Assembly (NCBI GenBank): GCA_016806645.1
Contig: JACSYO010000084.1
Span: forward strand, 124,001 to 188,000
Source: Ophiodon elongatus
Taxonomy: Eukaryota; Chordata; Actinopteri; Perciformes; Hexagrammidae
DNA length: 64,000 nt
Direction: 5' to 3'
Shown: positions 54,701 to 64,000 of the stretch, piece after piece
How positions within the stretch are numbered: the stretch's first letter is position 1
How the letters are laid out: the number at the start of each line of letters is the position of its first letter
Position numbers and translations under genes: made by a program
Notes under the pieces: model-generated
Told to the model about the DNA's origin: nothing
Database searches by the model: none
What the model saw: only the letters and a program-made list of their open reading frames with translations

Positions 54701-56539
54701 ATATATAAAATGTGTCAAAATTCTCCTATCCGTGTACCCCTCCCCCTTTTGAAACAGGACGGAATTCACAAATCCGTCCTTTTCATCAACATCAAGGTGA
54801 AATGGTCCAGAATAGTCTGGTGGGTGCAGCGTGGTCGCAGCGGCCATGGCTTGTTTAGTGGCTATGAAAGCGGCGTCAGCTTCTTGAGTCCATACCAATG
54901 GCTTCGAGTAATTTCGATAGCCTGCGCCCTGCACAAGTTTCCTCAAAGGGGACACTAGCTCCGAGAAATCAGCAATAAAACTCTTACTCCAGGTTACCAA
55001 CCCTAAAAATGTCATCATGTCTCTCACTGTTACTGGCTTCGTATGATGTAAAATCGATGATTTCTGTTCCTCAGTCATAGCCTGCCCTGTTCTGGCCACT
55101 ATTCTTCCCAGAAAAGTCAGCCTCTGTCTACCAATCTGCAACTTAGACCTGGATACCTTGAACCCCTGTTTCTCTAGCCAACCCAGAACTGTTCTTGTGG
55201 CCTCCATAATGGACTCTGAGCTTGTCCCTGCCAGCAAAATGTCATACACATACTGCAGTAGCACCACTCCATCTGGTAACTCTAGCTTTGTCAGAATGTT
55301 CTTTAGCACATGGTTGAAAATGGAAGGTGAGTCTAAATAGCCCTGCGGCAGGCGTGTGTAGGTGTACTGATTTCCCTGATATGAAAATGCAAACATCTGT
55401 CTTGAACCTTCAGCCAATGGAACACAGAAAAACGCAGTCGCCAAGTCAATGCAGGAGAACCATGCCTTGTCTGGACCCACAGCGTTCAACAACGTGTATG
55501 GGTTAGGAGTGTCATAGTGAGTCGGCACTACAACCTTATTTATTGGCCTCAGATCATGGACCATTCTGTAGTCTGGTTTTCCAGGTTTAGGGACCGGATT
55601 AATAAGTGTGTTCCAGGGGGACCTCGTTCTCTCCAGCACACCTGCCTTCAACAGCCCTTCTATCGCCTTAGAAATGCCTACAGTCCGTTCCATCCTTAAG
55701 GGGTACTGGTGACGATAAATTGGAATCGTCCCTGGTTTTAGCTCTATTTCAACAGGAGCCATCTGAATCAGTCCCACATCAGCTCCCCCCTTTGTCCAAA
55801 AGGTGTCTGGAAATAAGCTTAACATGTTCTCAGTGTCCGCATGATCAGTGTTTTCTCTACCATGTGTGCGGCTAAGCATGTGTGTCTCTGGGACTAACTG
55901 GACCTCCGATGTGTGTGCAATTCTGTACATGTTCTCAGAAGGGGAGTAGGGCAAGTTTTTATTCTGTGTGGGCACCCAGTCCGTAGCCTCAAGCCCTGCT
56001 TTGACCATTGGACCCATGTTCTTCGCTTCTCCCCCACTCTGGACCAACACTGTGATGTGTGGGGCTGAGGTGTCACAGAGGGCATACAAAATCCGCAACT
56101 CTACAGCCGCCGCCACTCCTTGCTTCCCTGCATAGATCTCCCGAGCCTTCACAGTTGGGTTTCCATGAACCTCATTCACGTGTTCCAGGCCCCCCCACAG
56201 GATCCCATAATTCTCATCTTGTATCAGGGAGTAGTTAAAGGTACAATGTTGTGTGTCCCCTGGTGGTGAGTACGGATGAAGGACCTTGAACCAAGGGCCC
56301 CATTGCTGGATGGTGTTATGCAGATGCGAATTGTCATAATCCTCTATTCTGCCCCACCAGACCCCCGCTTCCTTTTCCAATGTCTCTTTAGTCTCCAGTT
56401 GAATCATTTGGTGACTATTGTAGCGGGGTGTGGCACATTTCTGCTGGGTCCCATCAGGGAACGTCACCGTAATACAGTCTTTTGTCATTTGCATGGTTAC
56501 GTTCTGTGCACACAAAATGTCTCTTCCTACCAAGTTCAC
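54659..56539 (-). pseudogene. pol: Retroviral pol: end of protease and reverse transcriptase, truncated
   Basis: A 626-codon open frame. It opens with the protease end (LVGRDIL), a linker, then reverse transcriptase: PLRMERTVGISKAIEGLLKA, SPWNTLINPVPKPGKPDYR, DLRPINKVV, the first catalytic Asp region (SCIDLATAFF), LPQGYLDSPSIF and the palm motif. At the palm, the expected Y-x-D-D reads YVYD: the third residue is Tyr (codon at 55244-55246). The usual LPQGF is LPQGY and the next Asn-Ser is absent from its usual position. The thumb and the first residues of RNase H (FHLDVDEKDG) follow. The frame then runs into unrelated-looking codons and stops. RNase H, integrase and early env are absent, so a large deletion joins pol to env near 54.7 kb. 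Confidence 0.88.
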
Positions 56540-56545
56540 TGGTCA

Positions 56546-56790
56546 GGCAGTGGACACCAAAAATGATTGGTCAAAACAGAGTGATTTCCACTTACATGGA
56601 ACTTGTATTGAAAGCGGCCACTCCTCTGACTGACCCGAAAATCAGATCACTGGCACGGTATTCCTTGATGGTGGTAGTGGCGTATTTATTGTGGAATACC
56701 TGGCTCCTGAGTCCAGCATGCACATATAGTCTTTTCCATTTATCGTGAGAGTGACCATAGGTTCTGGATACAGGTCGTCGTCAGCAGTCG
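56546..56790 (-). pseudogene. Retroviral aspartic protease fragment with stops
   Basis: The sense frame carries TLTINGKDYMCMLDSGARYS, the pepsin-like retroviral protease with the catalytic D-S-G triad at 56705-56713. TGA stops at 56642-56644 and 56543-56545 interrupt the same frame before the NLVGRDIL motif that normally closes the domain. It is continuous in frame with the reverse transcriptase that follows. Confidence 0.75.
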
Positions 56791-56944
56791 GATCTGGGCA
56801 CCCCTATGGCATATGTGTCTGGCCCGGGGCCTGGTGCCACGGACCACTATTGCCTTGTGGCTGTGGCTGTGTGTTGGGTGCTTGTTGGGGCGGGGGTAGA
56901 CATTATGGGAGTCCTGACTGAGACTGCTGACCCAGCAGATGAGG

Positions 56945-56986
56945 ACAAGCATTAGCCCAATGGTCAGGCCGACCACAGTTGAAACA
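56945..56986 (-). pseudogene. gag nucleocapsid zinc knuckle
   Basis: Sense translation gives CX2CX4HX4C exactly (C-F-N-C, GRPD, H, WANA, C), the RNA-binding knuckle of retroviral nucleocapsid. Only one knuckle is seen, as in gamma-like viruses. Confidence 0.85.
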
Positions 56987-56999
56987 GTTATTATGTCTC

Positions 57000-59157
57000 T
57001 GTCTAAAGAATAAGTATTCTATTCTAATTCTTCTTATTACTACTTATCTATTAATATAATCATTATTATAGTTATTCTCTATCTGTGATATTTTGATGGT
57101 GTATGTCAGCGTCAGTTCGGTCGCTAAAGTGTGTGTCAGCTAATGGGGATATTAGTCTCAATGTTGTAATACCTAACTTCGGCCACGCGATGGTGTCAAA
57201 GGGTTAAGTCCCTGCAGTACCCTATTTGCCCGCTGGGGTATGAGTGTTACTACCTCTAGAGGCGTTATTTCTTATTTTGGGTGCAATACACCCCTGACCA
57301 CTAAGTGTCTCCCTTCTATTTACCCTGTGTCTTGAGGTGCTCTTGATTCCTCTTATTCCCATCTATCTCCGGCCTCGCCCTTCCTGTCGACGAGGGTTAG
57401 CTGTAGGCTAGCTGTAGCTGTAGGCTAGCTGTAGTGACTTACTGATTTCTGTACCCCTGTATATAAAATAAATCAGACCAAATCAACCGGATTCACAAAC
57501 CCACGGATTGTTGACACGGCGGTCGCGTTTATCCAACACAGGACAGCTTTGAACCATTCAACCCTCCTACGCCCTCTTCACACAGACCATGAGGAAACTC
57601 CACAAATCATTTTAAACTTACACACCAGAGGAAAAGTAATTTTTCCGTCCCACGCACACACCAGCTGATAACAGCATACAGCCTTGACTGACACACAAAG
57701 CCTACTCCGGTTCAACAATCAAAAATTAATTTACTCTGTATTTAATGTAATCACTACTCCATTACGTTGATTATTTTATTATTATAAATCTACTCTTTAA
57801 CCCGTTTATCGGACAACGCACACCCCAGTGCTCTCAACAGAATGATTCACAGAATATTCGTTGATGTATTGGTCTGGAGGGTATATATATATATATAGTG
57901 CTACTTAACAGCTTCCAGCAGAAGTTTTAAACTTCTTTTTACCCTACTTTTCCAGCTTAAAATTTATATCTTATCTATCTTATGAATAACGTAGGTCTAC
58001 AGTCATATATCTACCAATTCACAACTTGTTGAACACACCGTTTTGTATCTCTAGAAAGTTTTATCTATAGAAAGTTAGAACACGTTCAAGCAACACACAC
58101 GAGTGACACTGAAGTCAGAGTGAACGTAAGTTAAAAAAGGCTCTAACACACGACAAGCTTAAAACACCAAACAAAACACACAATTATTCTCCAGAGTTAA
58201 ACACAACATATAACACACACAGCTCTCGGCCTTCCGAAGGTTCCACTCCGTAGCTTCTGACAGCGTCCAACAATTGTATTTATTCACACGTATCCTCGGA
58301 GGCCAGGAGAAAGACTGCACTACCCAATATAGTGAACTCGAACGAGAAGCTTCTACTGTACAAGAAGGATACAGCGCTCGATCGGTGGGGTTTATAACAC
58401 CAGTTCACCAATATTGTTTTATTTCTCCTTGCCTCGTAGTACCATAGACTATGATTTTCCCTTTTATTCCCCCTTTAATGCCCCACAGATATGTAGTCTC
58501 ATCGAACACCTTCTTCCGAGGAATTCTCAGTTCACTTTCGTGTCCTGATACACACGGTTGTCAGGTCTCGTTAAAATCACCAAGATCTACAAAAACCCAC
58601 CCACACAGTGTATTGAAAACAAATCTTTCTCTGTGTCCTTATATCCTTGCCTTTCGCAGCATCGCTACCCCAGCGGAATACTCTAAACTGACCCAGCACG
58701 AGGAACCTGCCGCTCCGTGACTTCAGTTACCAGAGGTATCAACGTACCCTACGGACTTCAACATGGATTTCTACCGACTAGAGTAGACCTCCAGTAGCTC
58801 TCGCGAGCATACCTTCATTCCTATTTAAACTCTTCATTTTTTACCTAAATCCCTATGGGCACTTATTCTCTTTCCCTAATAAAACCGGTGGAAATATGTG
58901 CTTGTGACTTTACATGTGACCAGGTACAATTTTGAAAACTATTTCCAAATTATGGGCAGAGGCTTATTCTGCTGTTGACAACTCAATTTAGTTTATCCAA
59001 TCCACAGACATTCTATTCATTCGAACAAAAGGTTGTCTGCTCACCTGTTCTGTATGAGGCCTCGTTGTCAACCGCCAAACAGCCGCCGGTCCTCGGCTGG
59101 GGTCCGGGAAACGGACGTCACCACACCGCTCTTTGTCCCAGGTCAACCAAACACGGT
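57000..59157 (-). other. Retroviral leader and gag position, no surviving frame
   Basis: Between the primer-binding site and the zinc knuckle I find no open frame longer than about 60 codons on the sense strand. The stretch is AT-rich with a short TA run at 57883-57897 and GCTGTAG repeats at about 57399-57435. By position it should be leader plus matrix and capsid coding region, so it is either heavily decayed or replaced. Confidence 0.4.
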
Positions 59158-59169
59158 TCGGGGTCACCA
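59158..59169 (-). other. Retroviral primer-binding site, tRNA-Trp-like
   Basis: Minus strand reads TGGTGACCCCGA, two bases after the CA end of the LTR remnant. The twelve bases match the start of the tRNA-Trp primer site used by avian retroviruses, from memory; the following bases diverge. Confidence 0.6.
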
Positions 59170-59171
59170 CT

Positions 59172-59229
59172 TGTTAGTCTGCAATTGCAAAAGCAATTGC
59201 AGTAAACAATATAAGGATTTATATTATCA
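59172..59229 (-). repeat. 5' LTR remnant
   Basis: A 58-bp TG...CA block (sense TGATAATATAAATCC...GACTAACA) between the primer-binding site and unrelated flank. Real LTRs are several hundred bases, so this is probably the two LTR tips joined by an internal deletion. No 3' LTR end matching GCAGACTAACA was found near 53 kb. Confidence 0.5.
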
Positions 59230-61272
59230 GGGGGGTGTGTGAAGCGTGCAGACAGCGGAAAGAGTGGAGGATTCAGTGGACTCGGCTAGCCTAGGATTCC
59301 GGCGACTGCTCCGTGGTGGATCGGGAGTGTACTTTCCTTTTGGATTACAAACCGTAGTCTGCGTCGGATTACGGCGCGTCGGGCACACCAGCTGATCCGG
59401 ACTGTGGTGAGAAATCCTCGTTCTGAGCGTAAGGAGCGGCTGCGGCTCGCCACGCTTCCGCCTGTCCGTTGACTTTGTTTGCCGGTTTGGGGGATTATTT
59501 TGCTGCTGGACTTTTCGGAATTATTGGGGGACTTTGTGATTGAGGGTTTTGAGGTGTAGTTTGGGAGGGGTTATTGTTTATTAATTGTGTATTGCGCCGG
59601 AGCCCTGCGGTGCCTTTTTGTCGTGTGTTTGTTTCATTAATTATATTTTGGTTACAACTGACTGTGCTGTTTCGTTTATTGATTGTATCGGCCCTTTTTG
59701 TTATTGTTTCACATAAATTGTGTGCACCTAACGTCAGATCCGCCCATCCCTTTTTAATTTAGCGTTGTGCTTTTCCCCTTCAGTTTGATGAGGAGGGCGA
59801 ATTGTTACAAGCTGAATGAGTGAGGAGTAGATACACACTTCATTTTGATTCCTTTCAGGCTTCTCAGGTCCTGAATAATTCACTGTAAGGCCCAAACTAT
59901 GGTATCTGATTTCTTTTTTTATATCATCATTTAAATACTTCCTTAAATCTGTCCTCATGTACGATATTATAACACAGAATTCAAGCTGGGTTCTATTTTC
60001 CATTTTTTTCCTTCTGTAAAGTGAAACACTATAAAACAAAACACATTGTAGTCCTTGCGTTATTATAGAAACCCTGTTGGCTGGTCGGTCCGGTCACACA
60101 CAAGAGATGAGAACATAGCGAAGAGTATGGGCCTGTGCATGGGCAGAAGCCACGTGCAGAGCTTTGTGGTTCAATTCCTGGCAGCAGTACCTCAGCCTTG
60201 ATTGTCAATTCCGATGAACATAGTTGTCAGTGGCTGTGGGTGGGAAACTAATGAGGACCAATGTCCTGGTTGCTGGACTAGCAACCCCTACTGGAGAGAG
60301 TGTGTTAGTGCCAGTATACGTCTTATGTGATGAATTTCATTACTGGCTGATGAAAAGGAGTGGCTGGCGACACCATGTGTCCATGTGAGGTCACTCTCTC
60401 TCTGTCACATCTCAAGAGCATGCTTAAAGGGAAACCTTCAAAATTCATACATGTTATTCCTCTGGTCCTAAGAAAGTCCAAATATATATTAGTAAACATG
60501 AACACTCTCTCCCAAATCCAAAAACTAGAAAAAACTCTAGCTAAAACTCAAATGTGTGATGTCATCAAGGTTAAAGTGTGAAACTGCTCCAAAGACAGTG
60601 AATTGAATGTTCTAGGTGACACTGAGAGCACCCGGGGGATGGTCTGACTATATGGTACATGTTCTGTTTCACAACTGGGGATGCTATAGAATGAAAAAAG
60701 AAAACACACATTCTATTAGTTAACAAAAATCACCAATTCCTTGTCTGTGAAGCAGCCCCAGATTTTATACTTGATGAAATCACAAGTTGGAGTTTACTTC
60801 TCTGCTTTCTGGCTTTGATAGAGAGTATCTCATGTTCACAAATATTGATCAAACTAACCTAACCCTAACCCAGGCCATGGAAATAACGTATTGGAATTCT
60901 TAATTTAGGCGGCGTTCTGCCTAATATGGAAAATAATTGCAAAATTATGAAATAAAATTAATTTAAAAAACCTCACCCTAACCCTAACATTAGCATGAGC
61001 TCAGTAATGTCACACTTCCTCAGCATAATTTTCTAATAAACATCCAGTTGCTTTTTCCACACAATCCTTCCCACAAGCTCGACCATCTTTACTGCAGACC
61101 AGCGCCAGTTCATTGGCTTCTGTCATGGACAGAAAATGATAGATTTCAGTTTCCATATGCTTTAACTGTGAGCTGTTTTTCTAACTAGCCTGATGGGCAG
61201 GTAGTCCATTCTGTCGCCTCCCTTCCACTCTTCTAACAAACTCCCATCCTCACCCTTTCTCTTAACCCCCAG
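59230..61272. other. Spacer between retrovirus and mucin exons
   Basis: No exon with plausible mucin content found on the plus strand. Two short runs of the vertebrate telomere hexamer (CCCTAA) occur at about 60860-60875 and 60976-60990. The left 550 bp (59230-59790) is unlike the rest, G+T-rich, and may be another element's edge. Confidence 0.3.
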
Positions 61273-64000
61273 CTGGGATCTCCGCCTTCAAAGCGTCCTC
61301 CTTCTACCTGCTGGTGCAGATGTCTGTTGGTGTTCTGTTGGAGGTGCAGGTCCAGCCAGTCATGCAGCTCCACGTCACAGTGACCAGTGACTACCAGGCC
61401 AAGACCTGTGGTATGTGGACTAAAATGACCTGTATGAGCTCGCAGACTGGAAGCATCTCTCAGAAGTCAAACAGGGATGGTGTTATTGATCCCTATTGGT
61501 TATTGCAAACAGTGAATATGTGAATACAAGTTGAGAAAATAGGAGTTTAGTGAACAAACAGAAGCAACTAATCCAGAACTCAGCATGTTGAAAGAAAGTC
61601 AGTGTTACAACATAAACAGCATGAGAAATAGTATCAACGTATCCATCTGAGGAGGAAAGTGGAAATACACTGACTGAAAAAATATACTATAACCATGAGT
61701 GTAAAAATCTAGAAAGGATTGTGACATAAATAGAAGTTATCCAACAATGTAGTACTGGTTGTCTTAATATCTTATTTAGTATTTTGGTAACACATTCAAT
61801 GCTACTCATGTCTATAAGGCATTATAAGCACACTCATACATATTCATAATGCTTTTTAACAACAATCTTAAAACATTCTAAAGCATTTTTTCGTGACTCA
61901 TAACTTAAAGTATTTTAATACTTCAGTATTGTTGGTCACTCACTGACTTTATTTGCATGCATCATGGTGTATTATAATTTCCATAGCTGTAATGCATCAT
62001 AATCACTGTTATAATGCATTACGTTGTGATAAGTTACTCTAAGTGATCATTGTTTGCTTTAAGAAAAAATATACATTATAACAGTATGAACATTATAAAA
62101 GTATTGACAACGCATTATACAGTTTTTAGTTTTATGGTTTTTAAATATTTCATTGGTGATTTGATGTAATTATTAAAAGAATGGCATTTTTGTAAAAACT
62201 GCAAAACCCAAGTGGTTTAAATTTAGACAATAGTTTCTATAGTGTCACAATATGGATGACTTCACGAATAGATAGACAGTAAGATGGACGTGACTTTGAC
62301 TTTGTAAAGATGAGTAGTGATTCCTCTGTTCTGTGAAAGTTCCCTCACAATCCAGCCAATTTGACGCTGACTGTATATATTGTCATTATTGTGATGGTGT
62401 CTGCCTGCAGGTCTGTGTGGCAACTTCAACAGTAACCAAGCTGATGACTTCCTTAAGCTCAGTGGAGTTCCAGATGCCACAGCAACTGGTTTCGACAACA
62501 GCTGGAAGACACATGCTGGTTGCCCCGATGTTAAGAGCAACTTTGAGAACCCCTGCAGTCTTAGTGTGGACAACGGTAGGTCTGACTCGTTTGGATTCTC
62601 TGTTATCACTGTGGGTTCTTTGGATTGACTGATGTTGGGCTTTGTTTGTCAATGACAGAGAAATACGCCCAGCACTGGTGCTCCATGCTGAGTGACCCTG
62701 AAGGCGTGTTCGCCTCCTGTCACTCAGAGATCAGCCCTGACTCGCACAAAGCGGTAAGGCTCACAGCTACAGCTCTCACATATTTCTGTGGAGCAGTCTC
62801 CAGACCTTGAGGCATGACCTCATACTGCACTGCTTTTTGACATTTTTTATTTTCTCTCCTCACAGAACTGCATGTATGACAGCTGTAACTGTGAGAACAG
62901 CGAGGACTGCATGTGTGCTGCGGTCTCTTCCTATGTGCATGCCTGTGCAGCTGCAGGAATCCAGATGAGCGACTGGAGGAAGACAATCTGTGGTGAGTGG
63001 AGAGTAATTGTGAAACAGAAGAATCAAACCAAACAATTGGTTTTGAGTTTATATGGAAGGATTCAAATCTGAGACCACGTTGAAACAGTCAGAATACAAG
63101 TGCTCTTACTGCTTTCATTATTGATACTTTTGTGTGATACGAATGGGGCCTAACAAGGCCTTGTTTGGGATGGAATACTTCTGCTTTGAAAGGTCGATCC
63201 TGTGTCGAGTAGTCTGCTTCGAGCATAACATCCCTTTTGAGTGTTCTGACATACAAGCTCACTGTTTGATTGGGAATAGCTGTTTGCACACTGTGATGCT
63301 AAAGGATCACACTAGAGTTTTAACTTATTTTAACCCAAATTACTACAAATTATGTATAATTACTTTCCTTATCACACCCATGTCATAATTTGGTGCTTTG
63401 AATTTATTTGAAACACTACACACCAAGTGACACAGTGACTTTTGGGCTTTTGGGGCTCTTGGAGGGCCAGTTTGTAATCCATAATAAATTGCTTGATCAT
63501 CCACTGCAGATTATTTAAAGCAATGTGCTCTTGTCAATTTTTGAATTGAATTGATTGAATTTCAATCAATTTCATGACTTTTTAGGGATGGGATATAGAA
63601 ATAGACTAGAATAATTATCATACATGGATACAAACATGAACGTACCATTTATAGTTTGCCAGGTATTTCATTAAATTTCACATTTGCCCCATTGGATTGA
63701 ATGTTATTTTGTAAACGTCCCTGAGTGCAGGACCAGTCATCAAACATTTGAAACTGTTTCACAGAAGAGAAAAGATTGTGAATTTGATGTAAAAATACTA
63801 CTGATCGTTTGATATGTATTTGGCATATAACAAGAGATGATTGAACAATTAACACAAGAACACAGGATTAAACTCGGGACATGTATTTTTCATTCACTGG
63901 GTCTTTAAATGTGGTCACAGTCTCACAGTTGTTCACTGATTCTGTGGTCTGACCTCCTCAGGGAAATATGCCAGCTCGTGCCCCAGAAGTATGGTCTACT
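61273..64000 (+). CDS. Gel-forming mucin (MUC5-like), D2 assembly, partial at both ends
   Basis: Secreted mucus-forming glycoprotein; VWD-C8-TIL assemblies drive disulfide multimerisation in the secretory pathway. Exons: 61273-61410, 62411-62575, 62659-62753, 62866-62992 and 63962 onward, all AG/GT with matching phases. They encode the end of a von Willebrand D domain (SSFYLLVQMSVGVLLEVQVQ, then GLCGNFNSNQADDF), the C8 domain (NEKYAQHWCSML, NCMYDSCNCENSEDC, VSSYVHACAAAG) and the start of a TIL domain (YASSCPRSMVY). The order and motifs match the second D assembly of MUC5AC/MUC5B as I recall; MUC2 or an otogelin-like protein is less likely. About 400 residues of D1 and early D2 should precede it, but no exon is visible between 59.2 and 61.2 kb. 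Confidence 0.85.

Larger units (their letters stand above)
53319..59229 (-). mobile_element. Degenerate endogenous retrovirus, gamma-like
   Basis: Sense runs right to left. In order: a short LTR remnant (59172-59229), primer-binding site (59158-59169), a gag-position stretch with no sustained reading frame, a CCHC zinc knuckle (56945-56986), an aspartic protease (LDSGA), reverse transcriptase, envelope, a polypurine tract (about 53343-53356) and the start of the 3' LTR. A 24-bp identical segment at 53319-53342 and 59206-59229 sits exactly where the 5' ends of both LTRs should be, each beginning TGATAATATAAATCC. A single zinc knuckle and a CX6CC envelope fit class I (gamma-like) elements. RNase H, integrase and most of the surface subunit are missing, and there are several stops and a frameshift, so this copy is not intact. 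Confidence 0.85.

Noticed and set aside
59734..60039. Minus-strand 101-codon open frame
   Set aside because: No recognisable motif, no splice or start support, low-complexity charged sequence; probably chance.
60060..60200. tRNA gene or tRNA-derived SINE
   Set aside because: A B-box-like GGTTCAATTCC occurs at 60168-60178, but no convincing A box at normal spacing, cloverleaf or tail was found.

Overview
This is eukaryotic, vertebrate DNA. Genes are split into short exons with GT/AG introns, the introns are full of microsatellites and minisatellites, and the proteins read as ray-finned fish versions of known vertebrate genes. A teleost, probably a spiny-rayed (percomorph-type) fish, fits best; the species cannot be read from the window. 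The gene order megf11 -> <- rab11a, with dapk2 nearby, matches what I recall of human 15q22, which supports megf11 over megf10.

Layout. 1-17152 (+): 3' half of megf11, a phagocytic receptor, with four EGF-like exons, a transmembrane exon and six intracellular-tail exons. 17153-23796: 3' UTRs and spacer between convergent megf11 and rab11a. 23797-31136 (-): complete five-exon rab11a, a recycling-endosome GTPase of 215 residues. It contains a complete 706-bp solo LTR in its last intron and a large minisatellite in its first intron. 32135-37511 (-): sh2d7, an SH2 adaptor, six coding exons and about 458 residues. 39619-50142 (+): dapk2, eight coding exons and 493 residues, predicting only the long coiled-coil form and not the short calmodulin-regulated form. 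51.5-52.2 kb: an unrecognised protein-like relic broken by a 10-bp duplication. 53.3-59.2 kb (-): a decayed endogenous retrovirus with zinc knuckle, protease, reverse transcriptase and envelope remnants. 61273-64000 (+): six exons of a gel-forming mucin (MUC5-like D2 assembly), running off the window end.

The host genes are not an operon and share no single pathway. RAB11A traffics membrane receptors, MEGF11 is a surface receptor, SH2D7 is a predicted phosphotyrosine adaptor and DAPK2 is a Ser/Thr kinase. sh2d7 and dapk2 are divergent, with their starts 2.1 kb apart around a CpG-rich stretch.

The repeat content is the other main feature. Three dispersed families each recur in several introns of this window. 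There are over a dozen minisatellites, a hAT-like element, two long hairpins and a palindromic MITE-like element. I see no convincing tRNA, rRNA or CRISPR. No wholly new system is evident. The best leads are the 34-bp perfect hairpin, the mucin fragment lacking its 5' exons beside a retrovirus, the catalytic-motif substitution in the reverse transcriptase, and the missing calmodulin-binding segment in dapk2.
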